A stretch of 64,000 nt of DNA from Dromaius novaehollandiae (taxonomy: Eukaryota; Chordata; Aves; Casuariiformes; Dromaiidae): contig NC_088117.1 of NCBI RefSeq assembly GCF_036370855.1, forward strand, positions 5,332,001 to 5,396,000. The letters are read 5' to 3'. Both the position numbers and the translations under genes were made by a program. The stretch's first letter is position 1, and every line of letters starts with the position of its first letter. The notes below the pieces were generated by a model. It did not search any database and was not told the DNA's origin. It saw only the letters and a list, made by a program, of their open reading frames with translations. Shown here in pieces: positions 1-10,847 of the stretch.

Positions 1-1016
1 GACCCAGGCTTCATGGCCTGGAGAAAAGTGTTTATGAAAGAGAGAGCAAACAAGTGGCAGCAAAGCCAAGTGAAGCAGACTGAGTGCGCGCGTGCAGCAC
101 TCGCTGGGAACATTTGAACAGGTTGTGGCATTGTTTCGGAAGGAGTGTAAAGGAGGGGAATGAGGTCATTTGCTCAGTCTGTGCAGATGGGAGAAATTCT
201 TGGGAATTCACTTCAGGGCAAGCAAGGCACTCTTCCACCCCCACCCCCTTTTCTTTATGTAAATACCATGATGCAATAGGCCAAAATCCACTTCCGCTAG
301 CCAGGCACTTCAGGCTATTGTTTCAGCTCCTTCCCACACTTCTGTAGAGAGATCACAGTCAGATTTTATCTGCACATAGCCGAGTCTCTCACTTGCATTC
401 CTTCACTGTTCCCCAGTACCCATTAGCTGGATCTCTTGACCTTAAACACAACAGGTATTTAGAGTAGTGTTTCTGCTGGACTGCAGTCCAACTGCTCTGT
501 TGGGTAGTGCGTTTGATTCAGTTCCTTGCCCAAGGAATTGAGACTAAGAATATTCAAAACTGAATGCACAAATGGACTTAGGCACAGCGGCATTTGCTTT
601 TGCAGCACCTGAGCCATAGGGTCCTACTGCAGAAAGCATAGTTTTTTAGAAGAGGTTGGGAGCATGATTCAAGCATAGTGGTAACTACTGCAAAAAGCCC
701 CAAGGTTGCCAAAGAAGACCACATCTCCTCAGACAACTATATTCATGTGTCTAATGTGAGCTGTTGAGAGAGGATCTGTTGACCAGTAACTGAATGAGCT
801 GAACAGGCTCCTGTACACTTTTCACAACCTCTCTTATGGACAGATAGCTAATTTGAAGTCTCAGTGTACCAACACAGAAAAAAAATATATCACTGTAAGA
901 AATAATGCAGTTGATCTCTGAAGGGATCACTCCAGAGATCTGATTTATTCTTCAGGGTGCTATAGTAAGGCGAGTTCCCTCCTTCATGTCTTTGTGTCTT
1001 CGGTTTCCTTCCCCAG
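1..1016 (+). other. PAPPA: 3' end of the last PAPPA intron
   Basis: No exon with sound splice sites and a PAPPA-like frame was found here. The stretch ends in the acceptor used by the 1017 exon (cggtttccttccccag). Short open frames on both strands look like chance. No repeat was recognised. Confidence 0.75.
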
Positions 1017-1124
1017 GTTACTCCCTTCCCTATGTCTTGTGATTTACAAGGAGAGTGTGCTTGCCGGGACCCCAACGCCCAAGAGCACAATCAAAAAGAC
1101 CTCCGTGGCTTCAGTCTTGGGTAA
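1017..1124 (+). CDS. PAPPA: PAPPA (pappalysin-1), last coding exon, C-terminal 35 residues
   Basis: Pappalysin-1 is a secreted metzincin metalloprotease that cleaves IGF-binding proteins and so releases IGF. Only its C-terminal tail is in this window. A pyrimidine-rich acceptor ending in CCCCAG lies directly before 1017. From there the frame reads 35 codons and stops at TAA 1122-1124. The peptide starts VTPFPMSCDLQGECACRDP and ends KDLRGFSLG. I recall this as closely matching the tail of vertebrate PAPP-A after the last Sushi/CCP module, including the Cys-x5-Cys-x-Cys pattern and the DLRG motif before the stop. Phase 0 at the acceptor is assumed from that match. The catalytic zinc site, Lin-Notch repeats and CCP modules lie upstream, outside the window. 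The convergent partner is ASTN2, as at human 9q33, which favours PAPPA over PAPPA2. PAPPA2 pairs with ASTN1 in the same way, so the paralogue call rests on both the tail sequence and the ASTN2 exons. Confidence 0.92.
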   Translation, partial: VTPFPMSCDLQGECACRDPNAQEHNQKDLRGFSLG

Positions 1125-4100
1125 TGCCAAGCAACGTGGAAAGGAAGACCACACTGCTCAAGGCAGGCTAGGAGAGACACCGCATCCCTTTTGGTATCGT
1201 TTTTAACATTTAGCTGCTCAACTGGATGGCATTTCTGCACCAGGGACCCTTAGAATTCAACCAGTCTGCCTTTAATTTTTGTCCAAGGAGAACTCAAAGT
1301 AGGGGTTTATGTATTAACTATATCTTAAATAGTGATGACAAGAAACAAACAACCAAGAGTCAAGTCAAGAAGACTTTTATGTATCAAAACAGCATGTTAT
1401 GCCCACCTAATCTGAACAGTTTGTATTTAGATATAAGGCGAGAAACAAGCTATTTATGTACACATATTTATAGAAGTAAGTAGGGAAAGAGAGAAAGAGT
1501 GAGAGATTATGATTGACGCAAAAACACTTTCCCCTCTCCGGCACTCACAACTTAGACCATTCATGGAAGAGGCTGTGCTCTTGGAGGACTCCAAGCTGAG
1601 CCTTTTCTGATGCTGAATGCCAAGGTATCTCATGCTCGAGGCACTGAGGTTGGGGTGGGTTCTCCGCATGGCTGTGCCTCTTGGCAAGTGACTTGCCAGA
1701 TGCCCAGCTAGCTTGAAACATGGGATGCATCTGCTCCTCACAGGCATGCTACTTCCAGCCAGGGAGCTTAGCAGATTGCAGTGGCCTTTCTGTACAGCTC
1801 CTCCTTCTCCCCCTGCCCTCAAAAGGCAAACAAAAAGCCCCTCTCTAGCCTGCCCGGAAACCGGAGGGCTTCTGGGGCATTTCTGTGTTGAGGCAGGCAG
1901 GTGGTCCTGCGGTGGAGCCAGGGAGTGGAGAGTCTAAGGACTGGCATTGAGGAATGTGGATGATTGCTTCTGAGGAACAGAGAGGGTAACTCACCCCCCG
2001 CACTTGTCATTTGAGCATGTCTGCTGCTGCTACTCCTGCTGCTATGTCCCATACAACTAGTTTCTTTACTGTGTCAGGACAGGGTGAAAACAACCCCAAG
2101 CAACCAAACAGTCTGCCTTAAAGCTTACCTACAACCTGCCTTTCAAACCCTCTGGTCTCTTCCTCAGCATTGGGGCAAGAAAACAGGACACCAGCCAGCC
2201 AAAGGAATCTGCTTTCTGGCCTCCATCCACCCAACTGGTTCTCTAAACCTCCTCCACTTCCCTTCTGTGGTGGTATATATCTAATAACTGCTTCATATTC
2301 CTGTTCTCACAGAAGAGGGGAAAGGGAGGCGGAGACTTTGCTAAGGTGAAAGGACCTCTGGAGACAGTATTAAAATTTTGGCCATATTTGACAGTATTAA
2401 ACTGCTAGGCCTGTGCGTTGGACATCTTAGATAGACCAGGAGAGTAGCCACTTGTAATCTTTCAGAAGGAGTGGCATTAGCTGAGGCAACCCTCATACTT
2501 CCCTTTTGCATAGCTCCATCCTCCTGTTGCAGCCCAGAGGGGCACAGGTTGTGCCAGTCCCGTGGGGATTCATTTCACCATTAGGGTTCATCATGTTGAG
2601 TCACTGAGATGCCCAGCGCATCCAGTGCTGTCACTGCTGCTACAACCCATTCCACACAGAGCCCAAAGATCTCTACAGTGTGGCCTGGACTTGTCTCCTG
2701 CTGCTTCAGGCTCCTGCTAAAAAAGAGCACACATCTGAAAAAATGTCCTTCCAAGTGTTAATTCTGTCTGTTCTTTGGAAATCTCCTGAATTGTGCAGTC
2801 TACTGGATAAAGACAGGTTGGAAAGAATTTTCTACTCCTGCTTGATTGAATATTTAGGCACTGAAGCAATGCAGAAATATAAGAGGAATCATTTAGCTTA
2901 CAGAGATGGATGTAAAAATGGGTAGCAAAACTAGAAATGAAAAATAGACAGAGTTGTAGATGCAAGAAGCCAGGCTGTTCTCCAAAGAGAAAGGGCCTCG
3001 CACACCATTGGGGTTGTCCCTATTGGAATAAACCAGAGATGAATCTCAAAAACTAAAATTCGGAGGCCTGGAGAAGTGATTGTCATAAAAAGGTGAAGAG
3101 CTCCTGGTTATGAAGCCCCCTAGTTATTCCCAGAGTGGGCCTGGCCGTAGGAGCAATGCAGATGTCTCTGCCCCCACTGTGTGGGGGGTGTAGAGGAAAG
3201 GGAGACACAATGCGTTCGTGGATCCTTCCAAGGAACTCAATTGAACATCCTCCAGTGTAGAGAGCATTAGCAAAAAATTGGTTGTGGGCACAACTTACGC
3301 TTTTGCCTCTTGCCCCTCAAAAAGAGCCTAATTAACAACAAAAGTAAGTGTGAGAAGGTGGCTCCTTTTTGGTCTCCCCTTTTGTGCTGGCACTTTGTTC
3401 ATGTGCCATCCAGCCTACCAGAAGAACTCTCAACCTCAAATGCATTTCAAACTGCCGATACATCGTGTCCTCAATATCCAAGGCATCTTGGCATGATCTT
3501 CACCCTCCACCGCCCCTAGGTTCCCCCTAGCCGGGAGTCCACAGCGGTTCAGTGTGAACCCTGCTGGCAGCTCAGTTTGCAAATTCCCATTCTCAGTTAT
3601 GCATTTTACCATGGAGGAGATTTTCCATCTGCTTTTCCCACCTAAGACATTCCCAAGGAGAGACAGATCTGTATAAGCATTATTGCAACTTGCTGCTGTG
3701 GGTTTCTGGGTGCCTTCTGCCCAGACAGGGCCAGCATCTGCTTGCAGAGCTGGAGTCTTTCTCACCTCAGGGGGATGTCTTACCATGGGGGGTGACAGCA
3801 GCCTCTCCCCAGCACAGCCTCACACCTCAGCTTCAGCCCTGCAGTACCGGGGGCAACCGCTCACCGCAGCAGTCCCTTCCCCACAGGCAGGCCTTCCATG
3901 CTGCTATATATATATGTATTTTTTCCTGACTGCCATGTCAACACTGTCCAGCTCCTCTAATGGGGTGGCAGAACCAGGAGCCAAAGGAAGTGCTGCTTTG
4001 AGTCACATTAAACCCAATGTCAATTTTCTGTCAGGGAATGATCGCATTGAGGCAAAGCTGCCCCCCGACCTTGTCCTCTGTGTTTCACCAGGCCCTGGGC

Positions 4101-4804
4101 TGTGCTCCCAGGTCGGTGAGGAGAGGGGAGCTGCAGGACATGGACTCCTGGCCAGTCTCTGGACTGGGAGAAGGCCAGCCAGATGGCATCCCAGCATCTA
4201 CCACTGTAAGGGCCTTGTTAGCCTGATGGAGTCCCTAGGAAGGACCCTCAGGGACTGAGGAATATCGGACCAGGCCCTATGGGAGTTGAGTGGGACATCA
4301 CACCATCCTCCACCCACCAAGCCGGTGGCATAGGGTAAAAATCAAACAATTGGGTGAGCAGGAGAGGTGCTCAAGCAGATGAAATTTAGCTGCTCATAAA
4401 GTCCAGGTCACGTTCGTGCCAAGGGTGTCTCGGGCACTTGTCGTGAGCCAAGGCTGCACCCCACAGGAGCCATCAGCCAGGCTACTGGTTTCAGGGGAGC
4501 AATGCTGCTCAGCACTGGGGGTCCTGGTGGCTAGCGGAAGGGAAGCTGAAGCAGAAAGCGGTGAATGGTGCGTGACGGGGTGGGAAAATCCTATCAGCTG
4601 CTACCCCACTCCCTCCCCACCCTCTCGCAGATGGGCTGAGCTGGTGTCCTCTTGCTTTTCTTGCATCTTCCGCTGTCTCCCCCAGGCTGAGAAAGGAGGA
4701 TGGCACCAGAGGACTCTTTGGAGTCGGGTTCCAGCTACCTCCCTTCCGGTTTCGGTTTCACTTGGTTGTAACTGTCGGTTTGTTCTAGGTTTTTACCTGT
4801 GTTT

Positions 4805-4854
4805 AAGAAAAAAAAAAAAAAAAGGAAAAAAAAAGAGAGGGGGGGAAAAGAAAA
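4805..4854 (+). repeat. 50-nt homopurine tract (A-rich, then G-rich) in the PAPPA 3'UTR
   Basis: Fifty consecutive purines: long A runs, then GAGAG and a run of seven G, then A-rich sequence. A second A-rich block follows at about 4896-4980. Mirror-like homopurine runs can form triplex DNA. In RNA they are internal sites for oligo-dT priming. Confidence 0.9.
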
Positions 4855-6325
4855 CTAACAACTAACAAGTTTCTTGCTGCAACTGGTTCAAGTGGAGGAA
4901 AAAAAAACAATAGTGAGGCTTTACAGAGAGGAAGAAAAGATGAAAATACAAAAATGGAAAAAAAGAAAAAAACAACTACATAATCCAAATACAGAAAGAG
5001 CAAAGCCTATTTTTGTGTGTTTGAAGGGAAAACACTGATTCTGTCAGCTGAGTAGAGTGCTAGATACTTAAGTGTAGATTTCCCTAGAAGTACCGTGAGG
5101 TTTTATAACATTGTCTGGTTTTGTTTTCCTTGTGCTTTGTGATAAGTCCAGGAAATGAGGCTAAGGTGTTTTTTTCCCCTGGTATATTGTTGTTTTGGGG
5201 GAGGGGGTGGGGAAGGGAGTTTATTATTTTTTTCCAGATTATTTTTTTAAGTGTGTATTTGTGCTTATTTTTACATTATCCAACTGTACATATGCATTTA
5301 ACCAGTATTTCACTGTGCTCTAATTACTGCACTCAGAAGCACTGCACAGTCTGAATCCAGAACAGCTAGAGAGAGCCTGGGAGCGAGAGGGAAGGGGAGG
5401 GGAAAGCTGCTATATGATCAGACAGGTGATTTCCATTAGCGGGGAGCGGGACTGCAAACCATGCCCTTCCCAAACTCCAGCCCATCGTTTCCATTAGAGG
5501 CCAAGCTAGAAGACAGGAGGGGACTGGGTGAGGTCTGCTGAGGCTGGGATGGCCGAGGGGCTTTCAGAGCTGGGAGACCATCCTCTGAACTTGGGACTCC
5601 TTGGAAATTCCTGGCCGAGGGTCCTGATGCACCCTTGCCATCAGCTGACCTGGCGGGTTGTGCACACTGGAGCCTTGGGGGATGAGGCTGGTCCCACCAG
5701 AGGACTTCAACCACTGGGTTCAGTGGGAACATGACCAAGACCCAAGTGGGAGCAGGTCTGGGTGGCTTGAGACGTATTGCCTTGGAGCTACAGCTGATGT
5801 GGGCAATAGGGGGTTGGTAGTGGACTGTTCCTGCCATCCCAGGAACCAACATTCAAAACCTCTGGTCATTTTAGCAGGAGCAAAGTGGAGTTTAAGGTTT
5901 TGTTTCTGTCTTAGTTTGGCAAACTGAATTTTCCCCTTTTCACCTGATCTACCGATCCAAGATTTACTGAGAAAATTAATCGCTTCCTCTAAGGCCAGAA
6001 ACAAGAGCTTAAGTTGTCTTCACATGTTAGATGAGGAGTCTTGGTGCTACTTGTTGGTGTTATTGGTCCTGTCGTTAGACCGAGACGCTGAGCTAATGAG
6101 TCAAAATTGTCTTTGGTTCCCATTCTGGTTCGGTTTGGCTTGGTCGTTTTTTTTCTTTTTCGTTCATTTGGTGAGGCCACACTTCAGCCACCAGTTTCCA
6201 TCTTCTGAGTGCAAAGAACCAGGGCTTTAATGAAACATTTCACCAGCAATTAAAGAGGGAATCGGAACCATTGCGGAGTTTGCATTGTACGGCCTCTGTA
6301 ATTACTTACCTGTCTGCAGATGATA

Positions 6326-6405
6326 GGCTGAATTTTGCTCCCATCCAAGTCAACAGGGTTTTTTGTTGTCGTTGTTGTTGACGTCACTGGGAGCAGGATT
6401 GAGCC
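6326..6405. repeat. Imperfect inverted repeat (30-nt arms), probable ancient interspersed repeat
   Basis: Arms 6326-6355 and 6376-6405 pair at about 23 of 30 positions, including tgctccca/tgggagca and gtcaaca/tgttgac, around a 20-nt T/G-rich loop. The text (gaattttgctcccat ... gggagcaggattgagcc) resembles an old palindromic repeat type common in reptile genomes, but I cannot name the family with certainty. It lies inside the PAPPA 3'UTR and would fold as a hairpin in the mRNA. Confidence 0.6.
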
Positions 6406-6407
6406 AT

Positions 6408-6487
6408 ACTATATATATAAATATATATATAAATATATATATGATATATATATAATATTATATGTGTAATATTATATATATATATCA
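6408..6487. repeat. TA-rich simple repeat
   Basis: About 80 bp made almost only of TA/AT steps with a few interruptions. It is self-complementary and prone to cruciform or hairpin formation. It sits just after the palindromic repeat and just before the AATAAA at 6502. Confidence 0.95.
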
Positions 6488-6501
6488 GTGTAATATTTAC
6501 A

Positions 6502-6507
6502 AATAAA
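6502..6507 (+). terminator. PAPPA: Candidate proximal PAPPA poly(A) signal AATAAA
   Basis: Canonical AATAAA directly after the TA-rich repeat, followed by a modest GT-containing stretch (actgtgatctcgtc). Its use cannot be judged without 3'-end reads. Confidence 0.4.
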
Positions 6508-6583
6508 ACTGTGATCTCGTCTAGAGAAAAATGTATTCATATTACCAACTGCTCTTCCATATTTATGTATCATATTGTATCTT

Positions 6584-6637
6584 TTTATTATTGTTATAAT
6601 TATTATGATTATTATGGTTATTATTATTATTATTATG
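6584..6637. repeat. TTA/ATT-type simple repeat
   Basis: Degenerate (TTA)n/(ATT)n microsatellite of about 54 bp in the PAPPA 3'UTR, ending in ttattattattattattatgg. Confidence 0.9.
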
Positions 6638-6892
6638 GAATCTTTCTTGGCACCTTTTGGAAGCCACGTCAACCAATAATCCAATGAAGTGCTGAGGATC
6701 TATTTTCACAAGAATTCTACTGGTCTACTGTATAAAAGAGAAAAGAAAAAAAAAAAAGAAACAAGCAAAATACAGTTCAACCCTTAATTCTGTACCTCAC
6801 GCCTGTACGTTTGCTGCTCCGATTTTGGGTTTTATTTTGCGTTCGTTTGTTTTTAACGGATCTAATTTAAGTCTCCAAGCAATATATAAAGA

Positions 6893-6900
6893 TGTAAATA
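6893..6900 (+). promoter_or_regulatory. Pumilio-type 3'UTR motif UGUAAAUA
   Basis: An exact match to the known PUF/Pumilio recognition element UGUANAUA in an AU-rich part of the PAPPA 3'UTR. A second match, UGUAUAUA, is at 7248-7255. The motif is short enough to occur by chance. Function is inferred only. Confidence 0.4.
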
Positions 6901-7077
6901 GTAAAGCTTATTTATTAAGATTGTCATCTTTTTTAATTTATATTTACACAATTGTTCATCTAATTTATTTTTTTTTCAATACAGTTTTTAACAGTTTTCC
7001 TTTTTGGTTCATGAGGTTTTTTTTTTTTTTTAATCATTTTTCACAGAATTTCTTTATACAGGTTTTTTTTTTCTTCA

Positions 7078-7083
7078 AATAAA
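7078..7083 (+). terminator. PAPPA: Candidate PAPPA poly(A) signal AATAAA
   Basis: AATAAA preceded by T-rich runs, which could be U-rich upstream elements, and followed within 25 nt by ttcctctggtctttc, a plausible U/GU-rich downstream element. Confidence 0.5.
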
Positions 7084-7347
7084 CAACAGCTTCCTCTGGT
7101 CTTTCAAAAACAGGTCATGTTTCACTCCAGAAAAGTTATGTCAGATTCATCAGAAATATTTTGCCATTGTTGATTCCTATACCCTAAAGTTCTATATTAT
7201 ATAAATATACAATACCTTGTATGCTTAAATATTTAACTGTGTGATTTTGTATATATCTTCATACACATGCTCACACACATATGAGGGTTAATGTCCCCCA
7301 ATGCTGGGAGAACAGAGAATCAGAAAACACGAACAATATAAGCTTGT

Positions 7348-7353
7348 ATTAAA
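7348..7353 (+). terminator. PAPPA: Candidate distal PAPPA poly(A) signal ATTAAA
   Basis: ATTAAA (cttgtattaaagagttctg) at the end of the AU-rich UTR-like block. Composition switches to GC-rich about 30 nt later. Tandem AATAAA at 8030-8035 and 8035-8040 are a further, more distal possibility. Confidence 0.45.
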
Positions 7354-8029
7354 GAGTTCTGAACTGGACCGCTTGCTCTTGCCACGTCTCCTTTGCTTTC
7401 CGTCATGCCAGCCCGCGCGCGGGGGGCTCCCCGCCGTACCGTGGGGTGCTGGGCTCGGGCGCTGCAGGTTTGAGGCTTTTGGAAACATGGTGTTTTGAAG
7501 GAAAAAAAAAAAAAAAAAAGAGGGTTGGTGGGCTGGGGTGCAGTGGGGTGGAAGGGGTGCAAGGCTGGGGGGACAGTGCCCAGTGAAGCCAAGTGTTGGC
7601 CCAAGCCCGTATTTCGTGGTCTGGTGCTGTCGAAACATGAGCCATGGGGCAGCCTGCCCCAGCCAAGACCCAGGGCCAGCACAGTTGTTGTCTGAATTGG
7701 GCAACCCTTGGGAAGATGTTCAAGCACGTGATGGTATTTAGGCTGAGCTCTTGGCAAGCTGATTTTAATTGCATGGAAAAGAGCACCTACACTTAAATAC
7801 ATTGAAATGCATCTCTCTTTGCCTGTTTCGGCCCCTGGGGCTCAGCAGTGATCGCAATGGGGAGCTGTGGCTTGCTGCTCCATGTTGCATCGCCGAAGGA
7901 CACAGGCTGCTGTTGCTGCTGGCCAGGTCGCTCCAGGTCATTTTTCCCCGGGGCAGGCTGGTGCCCTGTGCAGAGTTCGGTGTGAGCGCTGCTTGAACAT
8001 GCGTAGGTTGGATATTTCTACCTTTGAAG

Positions 8030-8040
8030 AATAAAATAAA
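8030..8040 (+). terminator. Tandem overlapping AATAAA signals in the intergenic gap
   Basis: Sequence gaagaataaaataaaaaaac contains two overlapping AATAAA hexamers on the + strand, about 0.7 kb past the favoured PAPPA end. It could be a distal PAPPA end or a chance A-rich site. Confidence 0.3.
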
Positions 8041-8378
8041 AAAACTGCCCAAGGCCTCTGCTCACCATCTCCATCAGCTATGGAGCACTGTCAACCAGAA
8101 AACGAGTCCCACCAGGAATTCGCCTCGGCTCAAGGGTATTACCTAAGAGGGGGAGGAGGCCTGATAGCTAACCGTATGCAGCCACTGAGTTGAGTGTGCC
8201 ATACACACTGAGCCTCTGGACACACAAGAAAACATATAGTTAAAGATAAGCCAGTCTCCAGCGGTCAAGAGATAGCTGGGCATGCACTCCCCCATGCTAG
8301 CCCAATGCCTTTTAAGGTCTGCAAAGGGAGTTAATGCAGATCTGGTGAGGATAAATCCCCATGCCCGGTGTGCACGCT

Positions 8379-8396
8379 TGCGCGCATGTGCGCGCG

Positions 8397-8475
<79 letters not shown>
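8379..8475. repeat. (CA)n microsatellite with CG-rich lead: 97-bp alternating purine/pyrimidine tract
   Basis: From 8379 to 8475 every step alternates pyrimidine and purine without a break. It begins with CGCGC/TGTGCGCGCGC steps and continues as about 38 CA units. This is the composition most prone to left-handed Z-DNA. Confidence 0.95.
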
Positions 8476-8480
<5 letters not shown>

Positions 8481-8663
8481 TATACTACAGCCCAAGAGTC
8501 CTGGTCCAAACCCTGCTGTGCTCCCCAGGCACGTGGCACGCCAAGGTGCTGCATTCACCTCCGGAAAACCGAGGCTCTGCAAGCCATTGACCTTGTTTCC
8601 ACCGGCACAGCAACGGGCATGTCTCAGTTTCATGCCCACAGAGGTGTGCAGCGCTGAAAGGAA

Positions 8664-8675
8664 GGGGGGGGGGGG
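8664..8675 (+). repeat. G12 homopolymer
   Basis: Twelve consecutive G on the + strand, about 190 bp after the long CA tract. Confidence 0.9.
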
Positions 8676-9349
8676 AATCAAGCCACAAGGTTGTCAGTCC
8701 TTGCTAATGTGTGAAATAGGTAACAGCAAGGGAAAGCAAGGAAAAAAAAAAAAAAATCCATGTATTGAGTGTTTGGTTTTGTGGAGGATGTGTTCGTATA
8801 GGGGCTGAGTGACATCGCCCACGCTGGTAAGGCCACGTGGCTTCCAGGAGGCCCTCAGGCATGCTGAGCTTTCGGCTACACCTCAAGGAAGTATTTGTAA
8901 CCTGAATGCGATTGAGAAACTTTTATTCCTTCACTAGCAAAAGTGTGGCATTTTGTCTCCGGCACAGCTTTCAGCTCATGCCTGTTGCCAATAGCCATCT
9001 GCCCCCGGTACACCGCGGCCAGGGACTCGGCTGCGAAGCCTCCCTCCTGGTTCCCAGCCTGGGGTGGCAGACAAGGAACTGCTCCCCTATGCTGTTGTTG
9101 CTGAAAAATGTGAATTGATTCATCTTTTAAAATGTGAATTGATTTGACTTTGACAGCTCCAAACTGTGGTCAGTCGGAGATGCGCATGCAGTCGGGATAG
9201 ATGCTATTTAGCCCTGACAGATGTTGACCCTTGAGCCTGAACACAGTCATCCTTAACCCGGGTAACTCCCAAGCGCATCAGTGATTTAATGCCCCAGGAA
9301 ACCCCTGAAAAGACATGGAGGCTGCGAGCATGGGAGGAGGGCAAAGGCC

Positions 9350-9368
9350 GGGGGGGGGGGGGGGGGGG
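9350..9368 (+). repeat. G19 homopolymer
   Basis: Nineteen consecutive G on the + strand. It can form intramolecular G-quadruplexes in many registers. It is also a typical site of assembly or sequencing length error. Confidence 0.92.
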
Positions 9369-10459
9369 TGCTTTGCCTGCTATGCATTTCCCTTGGCATC
9401 AGCTCTTTTGTGATGGGCTAAGGTACTAGATAGCCCAGTTTGGCCATTCAGATATACTGCTGGTACTGACTGTTTAAAAAAAAACCCACCAACAACAAAA
9501 CAACAAAAAAAAGCTTGCTAAAGGCTGCATAGTACCACCCTGGCCAACTTCAGAAGTGTGGCAATGATGACTATAATGCACACAGGGACTTTGTATATTG
9601 AACAATAAATGAATTCCACAGCACACAAACCATGGGACCTTTGGGGGCAATAGACTGAAACGCCAAAATAAATTACTTCTTTACAGTGGCATAAGTGAGT
9701 CAGTAAAAGGAGAAGAAGTTCCACTTTTTCCACTGCAATATACTGAACCTGTATTGAGTGAAAGAGTGAGCAACACCATCATGGTCTCTATACTAGGTTT
9801 GTAAACGGTCAATGTATCATTAATGGGTTATAAGCATGTCCCAGGCAGCCCTAGCAATAGAACATACTGTAGATAAAAACACAGGCCCATAACCAATGTA
9901 TTAACTGGTTTATGTCTGTAGCAATATATAGTAATCAATTAGTTGTGTGCTGAACTCTCTATTAAGCACCAATAAGGACCTTAAGACAGTAACAACCTAT
10001 AGGGATAGTGACCAGTAGCCAGACACCTCCAAAACTGGAGTGTTCTGTATCTGTGGAGGGTTTTTCAAGCTATATTCAGCTCTGTTCCTCTCACATGCAC
10101 ACACCTACATGGGCACAATCAATTGAAATGTGCAGCCAAAAGAGTAGTAATTATGGCCAGTTTTTGTCTCAGTCCCAAAATCAATTGCTAAAGTGTGGGT
10201 GGTGGTGGTGGGGAAATTCAATACCTGCATCAAGCAAGGTCTGAACTCCCTGTCCTGCAAGATGGACTCCAGCAAATGTCCCTGGCTCGGTGGGGAAGAC
10301 AGCTTTGCCACCTCAGCCCCTGCCGATGTAACACCTCCCGCCTTGCCTCTGTGACGATGAGCCCAGGGAGCCTCACGGCACGGTCAAAATGAGGAGACCT
10401 GTGTCACCAGCTCCCTCTAACGTGCTGCAAAGCGGCCACGTGCTGGAGGGCCTCTCAGA

Positions 10460-10680
10460 CACTTGTGCTACTCAATGCAGCTCCTGTTGGCTGTGTTAAA
10501 TCCAAAGGAGCTGACTGCATTAATTAGATATGAAAGCAACGGAAATTGCTCTGAATTCATGCGGAGAAGTCCTCTCCCGGCTGAAAGCCACACATTCTCA
10601 GACAAGCGTGGTGTTGGCCACTACAGTAATGGGAAAACAAAGCTATTAGCAGCTTTGAACAATTTGGATGAAAGACCATG
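10460..10680. promoter_or_regulatory. Candidate conserved non-coding element (intergenic)
   Basis: A repeat-free, AT-balanced block with homeodomain-type cores (cattaattagatatg) and a SOX-like core (gaacaatttggatg), bordered by GC-rich and repeat-rich sequence. It reads like a developmental enhancer, but this rests on composition and motif impression only. No alignment was available. Confidence 0.25.
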
Positions 10681-10824
10681 AGGCTTAAAAAAGGCTTCTA
10701 CAGAAAGCCAGGAATGTAAGGAAAACTGCACACATGTGTAAAACAAAAACGTCTTTCCATGTAAGCAAGGGCACCTGAGGCCCAAATGAAAGGTCACGTG
10801 TATGCTGGCAGATGCAGACATACA

Positions 10825-10847
10825 CCCCCCCCCCCCCCCCCCCCCCC
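10825..10847 (+). repeat. C23 homopolymer
   Basis: Twenty-three consecutive C on the + strand (G23 on the - strand), followed by GCCCCC. It is complementary to the G19 run 1.46 kb upstream. Confidence 0.92.

Larger units (their letters stand above)
1125..7370 (+). other. PAPPA: PAPPA 3' untranslated region (long, AU-rich toward its end)
   Basis: After the PAPPA stop there is no further conserved coding frame. The base composition becomes strongly AU-rich from about 4.8 kb, which is typical of a long 3'UTR. A 3'UTR of several kilobases agrees with what I know of mammalian PAPPA mRNA. Candidate poly(A) signals lie at 6502-6507, 7078-7083 and 7348-7353, with two more at 8030-8040. I placed the end near the ATTAAA at 7348 because AU-rich, UTR-like sequence continues to that point and GC-rich intergenic sequence follows. 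The exact end is inferred. The 191-codon frame at 3683-4258 and the other frames here are not supported as genes. Confidence 0.7.

Noticed and set aside
3683..4258. 191-codon open frame on the + strand
   Set aside because: Lies inside the PAPPA 3'UTR, has no recognisable domain, and overlaps another open frame in the same stretch.
8401..8475. CRISPR-like or tandem array
   Set aside because: It is a plain CA dinucleotide microsatellite. The genome is a vertebrate one.
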